Positions 7,417-13,325 are shown, counted from the first letter of the stretch. The stretch is DNA of 16,756 nucleotides from Burkholderiales bacterium (GCA_019751575.1 JAIENF010000629.1:1-16756); one strand, 5' to 3'. The notes: generated by a model not told the origin, from the sequence alone. Translations and numbers: made by a program.

Positions 7417-7447
7417 CGCACCGCTGCTGGTTGCCAGCAGCGGTGCG
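7417..7447 (-). terminator. 14-bp perfect hairpin after methyltransferase gene
   Basis: GCACCGCTGCTGG, loop TTG, then CCAGCAGCGGTGC, extended by one further C-G pair, make a perfect 14-base stem with a 3-base loop. It starts 8 bases after the methyltransferase stop and ends 39 bases before the Bug start. On the minus strand the following bases (GTCTATGCTTG) are only weakly U-rich, so this is an imperfect intrinsic terminator or an mRNA stabiliser/attenuator between the two genes. Confidence 0.55.
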
Positions 7448-7454
7448 CCGGCCG

Positions 7455-8312
7455 CTACGCGCCTGCGTGAGCGCCCTTCCTCGCCACGATCAGCCGGTAG
7501 CGCACGGCGCCGCGAAGCTGGAGCAGTTCGAGCGTGCGCCCGCCGATGTCGGCCTGCTCGCGCAGGTTGCGGCCGATGAGTCCGAGCCAGAACGCGCGGC
7601 GCTGCAGCCGGGCGCGCAGGGCAAGCAGTTCGTCCGGGTCGCCGAGCAGGATCAGGTCGGTGAGATCGCGCTCGTGGATGCGCTCAAGGCCGGCGGCGTC
7701 GATCGCGTCGCGCCAGGTGGCGACCGGCGGCGCGACCGGACAGCGCCACATCCGCTTGAACAGCGCGAGGTCGGCCGCGTCTCGCGGCGACAATCCCGGC
7801 TCCGGCATGTCGTCGACGATGACCAGGTGGCCACCGGTGTCGAGGTGGCCGGCCAGGTTGGCGATGCTGCGCACCGGGTCCGTGCCGTGGATCAGCGATT
7901 CGATCGCGATCACCAGGTCGAACGGACCGGGGAGCGGATCGTCATAGCTGCGGCATTCGAAGCGCAGCCGCTCGGTGAGCTTTCGCCGCGCTGCCTCCGC
8001 GCCGGCGCGCCGGACCTGCACCGGGCTCAGCGTGATGCCCAGCCATTGCCCGCCGATCTCCGGCTGCAGGTCGAAGGCGGTGGCGCCATAGCCGCAGCCG
8101 GCATCGAGGACGCGCGGGTCGGCGGGCAGCGACACGCCGTCGAGCATCAGGCGATGGATGACGGTGGCACTGGCCGGTCCGCCGTCCGGGTCGCGCAGCG
8201 CGCGGTGGATGGACTGCGTCTCGCTGCCGGTCTGCGCGCGGTATTCGCGCAGCGGCGCGAACCGGTCGAGCCAGGCGTAGTAGCGGGCGATGCGGCGCGC
8301 GTGCGCGGTCAC
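7455..8312 (-). CDS. class I SAM-dependent methyltransferase
   Basis: This 285-residue protein starts at a GTG (8312), the only usable start after an in-frame upstream stop; the Shine-Dalgarno is poor. An N-terminal helical region (MTAHARRIARYYAWLDRF...) precedes motif I PRVLDAGCGYGATAFDL (66-82). Then come LGITLSPVQVRRA (the ITLSP pattern of cyclopropane-fatty-acid-synthase and tocopherol-methyltransferase-like enzymes), FECRSYDDPLPGPFDLVIAIESLIH, and GGHLVIVDDMPEPGL. This layout suggests methylation of a lipid or small molecule; the substrate is not known. It lies 48 bases after the Bug receptor that ends at 8361 on the same strand and is probably co-transcribed with it. A hairpin at 8321-8340 lies directly before its start and could limit translation. 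Confidence 0.87.
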   Translation of the reverse strand: MTAHARRIARYYAWLDRFAPLREYRAQTGSETQSIHRALRDPDGGPASATVIHRLMLDGVSLPADPRVLDAGCGYGATAFDLQPEIGGQWLGITLSPVQVRRAGAEAARRKLTERLRFECRSYDDPLPGPFDLVIAIESLIHGTDPVRSIANLAGHLDTGGHLVIVDDMPEPGLSPRDAADLALFKRMWRCPVAPPVATWRDAIDAAGLERIHERDLTDLILLGDPDELLALRARLQRRAFWLGLIGRNLREQADIGGRTLELLQLRGAVRYRLIVARKGAHAGA

Positions 8313-8320
8313 GATCTTCG

Positions 8321-8340
8321 TTCGCTCATCGGCGAGCGAA
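8321..8340 (-). terminator. 7-bp perfect hairpin before methyltransferase start
   Basis: TTCGCTC, six bases, GAGCGAA on the + strand. On minus-strand mRNA it lies 20 bases after the Bug stop codon and 8 bases before the methyltransferase GTG. No U-tract follows. It may be a weak terminator or attenuator, or may hide the poor ribosome site of the next gene; it may also be chance. Confidence 0.35.
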
Positions 8341-8360
8341 TCCTGATGCGAGGTGCATGT

Positions 8361-9320
8361 TCAGTTCAGGGGGATGCCAGCATCGCGCACGACCTTCGTC
8401 CAGCGCGCGAGGTCTTCCTTGATGTACGCCGCGAACTGTTCGGGGCTGCCGGGGATCGTCTCGAGCGCCATCGATGCGAACCGTTCGCGTACGTCGGGCC
8501 GCGCGAGCGCCTTGTGGATCGCTGCATTCAGGCGCGCAATCACTTCTTTCGGCGCGCCGGCCGGCGCCAGCAAGCCGGTGATGCTGGTCACCTCGAAGCC
8601 CCTGACACCGGACTCGGCCATGGTCGGGATTCCCGGCAGTACCGTCGACCGTGCAGCCGAGCTGATCGCGATCGGGCGGAACTTTCCCGACTTGAGCTGC
8701 CCGACCGAGTTCGCGAGCTGGTCGAACAGCAGGTCTACATGGCCGCCCAACAGCGCTGCGCCGGCCGGGCCGGTGCCCTGGAAAGGAACATGGACGAACT
8801 TCGTGCCGGTGATCGTCTGGAACAGTTCACCGACCAGGTGGCCCACGCCGCCGGAACCCATCGTGAAGGTCTCCGGCTTTCGCTTCGCGATCCCGATGAA
8901 TTCCTTCATCGCAGTGGCCGGCACCGAGGGATGCACCACCAGCACGAACGGCGTCATCCCGATCAGGGAGATCGGGGCGAAGTCGCGCACCGGATCGTAC
9001 GGGCTCTTCTTCTGCAGGCTGGGTGCGACGCTCAGCGTGCTGTTGGAGCCAAGCAGCAGCGTATAGCCGTTGGGTGCGGCACGCGCGACGAATTCCGTGC
9101 CGATCAGGCCCTGCGCTCCGCCGCGGTTCTCGATGACCATGCTCTGGCCGAGGATATCGGTGAGTGCAGGACCGATCGCGCGCGCAGTGACGTCGACGGT
9201 ACCGCCGGGCGGGAATGGGACGACGATGCGGATCGGTTGCGACGGATAGGTCTGGGAAAGGGCGCTGCCCGTCATCAGCATGAGGAGGGCAGGCAGAATG
9301 GCGCGTTTCGAGGCTGTCAT
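8361..9320 (-). CDS. Bug/TctC-family periplasmic solute-binding receptor
   Basis: This 319-residue receptor has a short signal peptide (ILPALLMLMTGSALS, cleavage before QTYPSQP). Motifs are RIVVPFPPGGTVDVTARAIG (Asp43 in the ligand loop), ENRGGAQGLIGTEFVARAAPNGYTLL, VHVPFQGTGPAGAALLGGHVDLLFD, LPGIPTMAESGVRGF and the C-terminal ARWTKVVRDAGI. Its ATG overlaps the stop of the upstream alpha/beta hydrolase by four bases (ATGA), so the two proteins should be made from one message with coupled translation. This is the closest receptor-enzyme link in the window and suggests the receptor ligand is related to the hydrolase substrate, probably an ester, lactone or carboxylate. No membrane partner subunits are nearby. 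Confidence 0.93.
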   Translation of the reverse strand: MTASKRAILPALLMLMTGSALSQTYPSQPIRIVVPFPPGGTVDVTARAIGPALTDILGQSMVIENRGGAQGLIGTEFVARAAPNGYTLLLGSNSTLSVAPSLQKKSPYDPVRDFAPISLIGMTPFVLVVHPSVPATAMKEFIGIAKRKPETFTMGSGGVGHLVGELFQTITGTKFVHVPFQGTGPAGAALLGGHVDLLFDQLANSVGQLKSGKFRPIAISSAARSTVLPGIPTMAESGVRGFEVTSITGLLAPAGAPKEVIARLNAAIHKALARPDVRERFASMALETIPGSPEQFAAYIKEDLARWTKVVRDAGIPLN

Positions 9321-10123
9321 TGTTCAACATGCTCCGCGTTTCGCGCGGTGTAGCCGATGCGCTTGAGGAACTGGTTCAGGATAGGGTCGAACACTTCCGG
9401 CCGTTCGAAGTTCGGCATGTGGGCGGCGCCGCCGATCACATGCCATTCCGCGTCCGGGATACGCTTCGACATCAACGCCATCTGCTCGAATATCTCTCGC
9501 TCCTCCGAGACGCCAGCGACGAGCAGCGTCGGCACGCGGATATCGACCACCCGTTCGGTGTGATGGATCTCCGCGAGCAGCGCTTCCTCTTCCGCAGCGC
9601 GGACATGCAACGGCGTCTTCAGGTATTCCGCGACTGCCCAGGCCTTTACCGATAGCGACGTATCGGCGTGCAATTGCTTGTCGACCAGGCCGTGCGCAAC
9701 GGCCTCCCAGCCGCGTTCGCGCACGGCCCGGTGGAACCCGGCGACGTCGCGGCCGCGTCGCGAGCAGGGCGACCCGATCAGCACCAGTCCCTTCAGGTTG
9801 GCGCCATGTTCGAGCGCGTAGAGTTGCGCGACGATGCCGCCAACCGAACAACCCACCAGAACGAAGTCGCGCAGGTCTAGCGCCTCGAAGATCTCGACAT
9901 AGTCGCTCAGGAAGTCCGCCATCGCGTAACTGCCCTCGGGCTTTTCGGAATCGCCATGGCCGCGCAGGTCGAACGCGATGACGCGATAGCCGGACGAGAA
10001 CCGGTCGAGCTGGGGCTGGTAGAAGCGTGCGCTCGCCGGCGTCGAATGGAAGCAGACGATCGGGCGACCGGTACCAGCTTCAAGGTAGTGGAGGCGGCTT
10101 CCGCGTACGGTCAGGTAGGGCAC
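9317..10123 (-). CDS. alpha/beta hydrolase (enol-lactonase-like)
   Basis: This 268-residue protein starts at a GTG (10123), the first possible start after an in-frame TGA, with AAGGA about ten bases upstream. It has the alpha/beta-hydrolase fold: oxyanion region IVCFHSTPAS, the RVIAFDLRGHGDSEKPE loop, nucleophile elbow VGCSVGG (Ser93), a cap domain at about 120-190, and the catalytic His in GGAAHMPNFERPE (His235). At the usual acid position the strand reads LLVAGVSEERE, with Glu (about 207) where Asp is normal; an alternative acid elsewhere is possible. No signal peptide, so cytoplasmic. The overall pattern is like 3-oxoadipate enol-lactonases and related esterases, but specificity is unproven. 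It is translationally coupled to the downstream Bug receptor. Confidence 0.88.
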   Translation of the reverse strand: MPYLTVRGSRLHYLEAGTGRPIVCFHSTPASARFYQPQLDRFSSGYRVIAFDLRGHGDSEKPEGSYAMADFLSDYVEIFEALDLRDFVLVGCSVGGIVAQLYALEHGANLKGLVLIGSPCSRRGRDVAGFHRAVRERGWEAVAHGLVDKQLHADTSLSVKAWAVAEYLKTPLHVRAAEEEALLAEIHHTERVVDIRVPTLLVAGVSEEREIFEQMALMSKRIPDAEWHVIGGAAHMPNFERPEVFDPILNQFLKRIGYTARNAEHVEQ

Positions 10124-10191
10124 TGACGGCTTCCTTCAATGGGAGGGACTGCCGCTAGTCTACCTTCGCTCGTTGCGTGGAAGCGTGATCG

Positions 10192-10617
10192 TCAGATCGT
10201 CGCTGCAAACTCTGCGGGGGTCATGATCCTACCCTTCATGTCCGGCGCGCGAAGGAGCAGCTTGTCCCCGGTGACGAGATGAAGATCGCGTCTGGCGGCG
10301 AGCAAGTTCCAGAGCAGTTGATCGCCGCGTTCTGGCGCGGCTGGTGCGTCCTTCACCGGTTCCAGGACGATTGCATGCAGTGCTATGTCTGTCAGCAGGA
10401 TATCCGTCTCCGTGACAGCCATCCCGTGCAGTTTTTGCAGATTCGGCCGCGTGAGTACCGCGCGATACTCTCCAAGAACCTGTTCAGACAGGACGAAGGT
10501 AAACGCGGCCGAGAGCATTCCATCAAGGATCCTGGCCACCGGGGATGCCTCGTTCTTCGTCACCAACCCCGCGACCACGACATTCGTATCGACAACAACG
10601 AGGGGTGCGCGGCTCAC
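10192..10617 (-). CDS. PIN-domain toxin (VapC-like ribonuclease) of a toxin-antitoxin pair
   Basis: This 141-residue protein starts at a GTG whose first bases overlap the antitoxin stop (GTGA, four-base overlap). The four acidic residues of a PIN nuclease are visible: Asp10 in VVVDTNVVVAG, Glu50 in SEQVLGEYRAV, Asp99 in PERGDQLLWNLLAA and Asp118 in LVTGDKLLL. PIN toxins are Mg-dependent endoribonucleases that cut RNA and arrest growth until bound by the antitoxin. The layout matches the 'putative toxin-antitoxin system toxin component, PIN family' group (COG1569-like), about 140 residues. The active site looks intact. GC content by eye is lower than in the neighbours, suggesting horizontal acquisition. 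The RNA target is unknown. Confidence 0.87.
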   Translation of the reverse strand: MSRAPLVVVDTNVVVAGLVTKNEASPVARILDGMLSAAFTFVLSEQVLGEYRAVLTRPNLQKLHGMAVTETDILLTDIALHAIVLEPVKDAPAAPERGDQLLWNLLAARRDLHLVTGDKLLLRAPDMKGRIMTPAEFAATI

Positions 10618-10859
10618 GTTTTCCGGCGAACAGACTTCACGGCGGCTTGGGCTACTACCAGCGCGTCGCTTTCCGACAGGCCTGCTCGCGCCCGGGCCCG
10701 CTTGACCAGCTCGCGCGCGTCCTCTCTCGACTTGATTCCGTAGAAATCAAGGCTTTCGTCTATCAGTTGACCGATGGTCTTGTCGCGCTGTGCAGAGGCC
10801 TCCTTGAGCGCGCGATATCGGGACTCGGAAAGCGTAATGGTCAGTCGGCTCATGATCAT
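10614..10859 (-). CDS. ribbon-helix-helix antitoxin of the PIN toxin pair
   Basis: This 81-residue protein starts at the ATG at 10859, or at 10853 (MSRLTITL), where the family usually begins; no strong Shine-Dalgarno is present. Residues 4-40 show the ribbon-helix-helix pattern: a beta strand RLTITLSES with alternating residues, helix RYRALKEASAQRD, turn KTIG, helix QLIDESLDFYG. This part should dimerise and bind DNA. The C-terminal helix REDARELVKRARARAGLSESDALVVAQAAVKSVRR is basic and likely wraps the toxin. It lies first in the operon and overlaps the toxin gene by four bases. A perfect dyad at 10865-10882, directly before the start and over the promoter, is the expected autorepression site. 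Confidence 0.85.
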   Translation of the reverse strand: MIMSRLTITLSESRYRALKEASAQRDKTIGQLIDESLDFYGIKSREDARELVKRARARAGLSESDALVVAQAAVKSVRRKT

Positions 10860-10864
10860 GAACT

Positions 10865-10882
10865 TTGGTGTTAAAACACCAA
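10865..10882. promoter_or_regulatory. TTGGTGTT-AA-AACACCAA operator of the toxin-antitoxin operon
   Basis: Perfect 8-base arms with a 2-base centre, placed between the -10 element (10884-10889) and the antitoxin ATG (10859), covering the predicted start of transcription near 10877. The position and symmetry fit binding by the ribbon-helix-helix antitoxin alone or with toxin. Confidence 0.65.
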
Positions 10883-10883
10883 T

Positions 10884-10912
10884 ATGCTAACGCGACGCAG
10901 GGGCCGGTTCAA
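10884..10912 (-). promoter_or_regulatory. sigma70 promoter of the toxin-antitoxin operon
   Basis: On the minus strand, TTGAAC (10912-10907), 17 bases, then TAGCAT (10889-10884). Each hexamer matches its consensus at four of six positions, with ideal spacing. The predicted start near 10877 falls inside the dyad operator. Confidence 0.6.
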
Positions 10913-10926
10913 CCCGCGCCGGGTTG
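10910..10926 (-). terminator. hairpin after slyX
   Basis: CAACCCG, loop CGC, CGGGTTG: a perfect 7-base stem 20 bases after the slyX stop. No U-tract follows on the minus strand, so it is a weak terminator candidate. It overlaps the -35 element of the next promoter and may separate the two units. Confidence 0.35.
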
Positions 10927-10946
10927 TCCTAAGCACTCAGACACCG

Positions 10947-11192
10947 TCAATAATGCGGCGGCACTTCCTGCCGCGCCCCCGTCGCTGCGCCGTCGTCCGG
11001 GTCGCCCATGTCTTCGACCTGCCGCCGCAGCCGCACCAGTTCGCGTGCAAGGGCCTCGAGCTGCTGCTGCTGGCGCGCGATCGTGCGGTTCAGTTCATCG
11101 ACCAGGTCGTCGGTGAAGCTCGCCTTGACCTCGAGCGCCAGCAGGCGCTCGTCGACGCCGGCAGCGCCGGTACCGTCTCCCGGGTCGGCCAT
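10947..11192 (-). CDS. slyX: SlyX-family coiled-coil protein
   Basis: This 81-residue cytoplasmic protein has the SlyX core ERLLALEVKASFTDDLVDEL (15-34), then NRTIARQQQQLEALARELVRLRRQVED, and a proline-containing C-terminus ending VPPHY. SlyX proteins are about 70 residues and mostly one long coiled coil; their role is not known. The ATG at 11192 shares one base with the SDR stop (TGATG), so translation is probably coupled to the SDR gene. A loose Asp/Gly-rich start (MADPGDGTGAAG) precedes the core. The match to the family pattern is good. A hairpin and the toxin-antitoxin promoter follow. Confidence 0.84.
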   Translation of the reverse strand: MADPGDGTGAAGVDERLLALEVKASFTDDLVDELNRTIARQQQQLEALARELVRLRRQVEDMGDPDDGAATGARQEVPPHY

Positions 11193-11926
11193 CAGTGGTT
11201 GATGTACCCGCCGTCGACGCAGATGTCCTCGCCCTGCAGGAAGGCGGGTGCGTCGGTGGCGAGGAAGAACGCGACGTCGGCGATCTCGCCCGGCTCGCCC
11301 AGCCGGCCGAGCGGCACGTACTGGCTGATGCGCCGTGCCATCTCTTCGGGCTCGGTACGCAGCCGGTCGATCAGCGGCTGGGTCTTGATCGGGCCCGGGC
11401 TGACCGAGTTCACCTGGATGTTGTCCTTGCCCAGCTCGTAGGCCATCGACTTGGTCAGGTGCAGCAGCGCCGCCTTGGTCAGGCCATACAGGGCGCGCTT
11501 CGCGTAGGTCACATGGCCGAGCTGGCTGGCGATGTGGATGATGCGGCCGCCGCCCTGCGCGCGCATGATCGGCACCACGGCCTGGCTGGCGAAGAACGGC
11601 GTCGCGATGTTCACGCCGACCACCGCATCGAACTGCGCGCGGGTGTAGTCGCCGAAGTCGATCGGCGCCCGGATGCCGGCATTGTTGACCAGCACGTCGA
11701 TACGCCCGAAGCGCTTGTGCGCGTCGGCGATCATCGCCTCGGCATTGCCGGCGACCGGGAAGGCCCGGCATTCGGCCTGAGCCGTCTCGAGCTGCTCGCG
11801 GGTGCCCTCCGCGACGAGGAACACCGATGCACCGGCTTCGGCGAAGCGTTTGGCGATCGTGTTGCCGATGCCGTGCGGGGTGGACGCGCCGGTGACGACG
11901 CAGAACCGGCCTTTCATCGATGCCAT
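11192..11926 (-). CDS. short-chain dehydrogenase/reductase (SDR)
   Basis: This 244-residue classical-length SDR has an ATG at 11926 with AGGAGA about eight bases upstream. The Rossmann nucleotide motif is VVTGASTPHGIG (10-21), two residues longer between TGAS and GIG than the usual TGxxxGIG. NNAG lies at 81-84, Asn106 in VVGVNI, Ser134 in IIHIASQLGH, and the catalytic Tyr147/Lys151 in LYGLTKAAL. The C-terminal ICVDGGYIN is typical of the oligomer-forming 3-oxoacyl-reductase-like group. It probably oxidises or reduces a small alcohol or ketone with NAD(P); the substrate is unknown. It is first gene of a unit with slyX, behind a good promoter at 11950-11978. Confidence 0.92.
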   Translation of the reverse strand: MASMKGRFCVVTGASTPHGIGNTIAKRFAEAGASVFLVAEGTREQLETAQAECRAFPVAGNAEAMIADAHKRFGRIDVLVNNAGIRAPIDFGDYTRAQFDAVVGVNIATPFFASQAVVPIMRAQGGGRIIHIASQLGHVTYAKRALYGLTKAALLHLTKSMAYELGKDNIQVNSVSPGPIKTQPLIDRLRTEPEEMARRISQYVPLGRLGEPGEIADVAFFLATDAPAFLQGEDICVDGGYINH

Positions 11927-11949
11927 GGTTTCTCCTGATTCAGCCGAAA

Positions 11950-11978
11950 AGTATGGGGACGGGTGGAGGGCAAGTCAA
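11950..11978 (-). promoter_or_regulatory. sigma70 promoter of the SDR-slyX unit
   Basis: On the minus strand, TTGACT (11978-11973), 17 bases, CATACT (11955-11950). They match the consensus at five of six and four of six positions. The start of transcription is expected near 11943, leaving a leader of about 17 bases with the AGGAGA ribosome site. The spacer is C-rich on this strand, i.e. G-tract-rich on the other. Confidence 0.6.
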
Positions 11979-12017
11979 ACCGGGTCCATCGCTGGCGGCG
12001 CAGGCCGGCACCCGTCC

Positions 12018-12049
12018 GGGTCGGGCGTCGGGTCGGGTGTCGGGTTGGG
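12018..12049 (+). repeat. G-tract array / 12-bp imperfect tandem repeat, potential G-quadruplex
   Basis: Six GGG tracts on the + strand (12018-20, 12023-25, 12030-32, 12035-37, 12042-44, 12047-49) with loops of 2, 4, 2, 4 and 2 bases. It is also a 12-base repeat (GGGTCGGGYGTC) present 2.7 times. It lies between the divergent SDR and coiled-coil membrane protein genes. Confidence 0.6.
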
Positions 12050-12086
12050 CACCGGTTGCGTCGAGAACCGATGCCCTGCATGCTGG

Positions 12087-12092
12087 TCTAAT
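12087..12092 (+). promoter_or_regulatory. possible -10 element (TCTAAT)
   Basis: TCTAAT matches TATAAT at five of six positions and lies 33 bases before the ATG at 12126. No clear -35 is found, so the promoter call is weak. Confidence 0.3.
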
Positions 12093-12125
12093 CAGTTCCG
12101 CACGCAATCGAAAAGGGCCATCACC

Positions 12126-12509
12126 ATGGCAATCAGCTGGTTGACCGTACTGCAGGCGGTCCCGTGGACCGAGGTCATCCGCAACGCGCCGAAGGTGGCC
12201 GACGGCGCGAAGAAGCTCTGGAGCTCGGTCGCCGGCAGGCCGGCACAGTCGGCGGTCGGCGGTGGCGCGATGGCGCAGTCGCGCGGCGACAGTTCGCGTG
12301 AAGGGCTGCAGGCGCGCGTCGATTCGCTGGAGTCGACGGTGACCGAGCTGCACGACCAGCTGCTCTCCTCGGCCGAGCTGATCAAGCAGCTCGCAGACCA
12401 GAACACGCTGCTGGTCCAGCGTGTCGAGGCCAACCGGGTTCGCTCGGTGCGAATGGGCTGGGCGCTGGCGATCGTGGCGGTGATCGCGGTGGCGGGCGTC
12501 GTCTGGTAA
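12126..12509 (+). CDS. coiled-coil protein with C-terminal membrane anchor, conserved-looking hypothetical
   Basis: This 127-residue protein has an ATG at 12126 with an AGGG about ten bases upstream. The N-terminus MAISWLTVLQAVPWTEVIRNAPKVADGAKKLW is amphipathic and Trp-rich. A Gly/Ser/Ala-rich linker (about 36-58) follows, then a heptad-like coiled coil at about 60-104 (LQARVDSLESTVTELHDQLL and on), and a single hydrophobic C-terminal helix at 110-127 ending the protein. This suggests a tail-anchored inner-membrane protein with a cytoplasmic coiled coil that oligomerises. I do not recognise a named family. It is divergent from the SDR-slyX unit; slyX also encodes a coiled coil, but a link is only speculation. 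The G-tract array lies 76 bases upstream. Confidence 0.74.
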   Translation: MAISWLTVLQAVPWTEVIRNAPKVADGAKKLWSSVAGRPAQSAVGGGAMAQSRGDSSREGLQARVDSLESTVTELHDQLLSSAELIKQLADQNTLLVQRVEANRVRSVRMGWALAIVAVIAVAGVVW

Positions 12510-12547
12510 CGCCGGTGCGGGTGCGGTGCGTCTTCGTGCGTCTTCGT

Positions 12548-13318
12548 CTACGGCAGGTTGTTCCGCAGCACCACCAGCCACGGCCGGCCCGGCGTCGGCT
12601 GAAGCAATCCGTTCGCGTCCAGCCGCACGTCGGTCCAGGTGACCGCATCGCGCACGTTGCCGCCGATCGCCCCGAGCAGCCCCGGCGACACGCGCACCAC
12701 CAGGTCGCAGTGGTAGGTGCCCCGGCTGTCGTTGCTCGCGAGCTGCGCGAACGAGGTGACCTGGCCCGAGGTCCATGAGCGCGTCGCGCAGATGATGTCA
12801 CCCACCCGCGGCGCCGCGACCCGGGCATCCAGCGCTTCGAAGCCCGCGGGATTCGGGAAGTCATGGATGCGCTTGATGTAGTCCCAGTGCCTGGGGCTGG
12901 GCATGAACACCTCGCGCGGCACGCCGGCGGCATGCATCAGGTAGGACACGAACACGGCCGACCACGGCAGCAGCGAACCGTCGCCGAGCCGCATCTTGTC
13001 GGTCGGGAACTCGCTGCCGCGAATGACGAACCAGTACATCAGCACACGGCTGGTGAAGTCGGGATCGAACTCGCTGCGCGAAGCGGGCACGAGTCGGCCC
13101 GAAAGGTCGATCCGGGGGGAGCCCCAGAGGGTCCACTCCTGCAGCGCGATCGTGACCAGGCGCTGGCGCTGCCCCTGCACCTGTATGACGCGGCTGCCGG
13201 GCGCGGGCTCTGCGCGTGGCCCTGGCGCCTTGTGCTCGACGGTCGCGCAGCCGGCCAGCGACAGCAGGCAGAGCGCGGTGGCGATGCGGGCTGCGGGTCG
13301 GACATGGCGTGCGGTCAT
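12548..13318 (-). CDS. DUF2272-like lipoprotein
   Basis: This 256-residue protein has a lipoprotein signal: a basic N-terminus, a hydrophobic stretch and the lipobox LAGC with Cys24; Ala at +2 favours the outer membrane. The ATG at 13318 gives a normal-length signal; the frame is open to an ATG at 13381. The body has LPWSAVFVSYLMHAAGVP (117-134), HWDYIK, RVGDIICATR (171-180) and GTYHCDLVVRVSP, the pattern of DUF2272 proteins. The order W-S-A..F, GDI and a late His resembles CHAP/NlpC-P60 papain-like folds, with Ser120 where the catalytic Cys would be and His203 in the His position. That comparison is inference. It is divergent from the SDR at 13400; its function is unknown. Confidence 0.8.
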   Translation of the reverse strand: MTARHVRPAARIATALCLLSLAGCATVEHKAPGPRAEPAPGSRVIQVQGQRQRLVTIALQEWTLWGSPRIDLSGRLVPASRSEFDPDFTSRVLMYWFVIRGSEFPTDKMRLGDGSLLPWSAVFVSYLMHAAGVPREVFMPSPRHWDYIKRIHDFPNPAGFEALDARVAAPRVGDIICATRSWTSGQVTSFAQLASNDSRGTYHCDLVVRVSPGLLGAIGGNVRDAVTWTDVRLDANGLLQPTPGRPWLVVLRNNLP

Positions 13319-13325
13319 GGTGAAA

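Noticed and set aside
7326..9353. A 675-codon open frame on the plus strand.
   Set aside because: Antisense to the methyltransferase and Bug genes; composition is Arg/Gly/Ala-rich with no recognisable domain.
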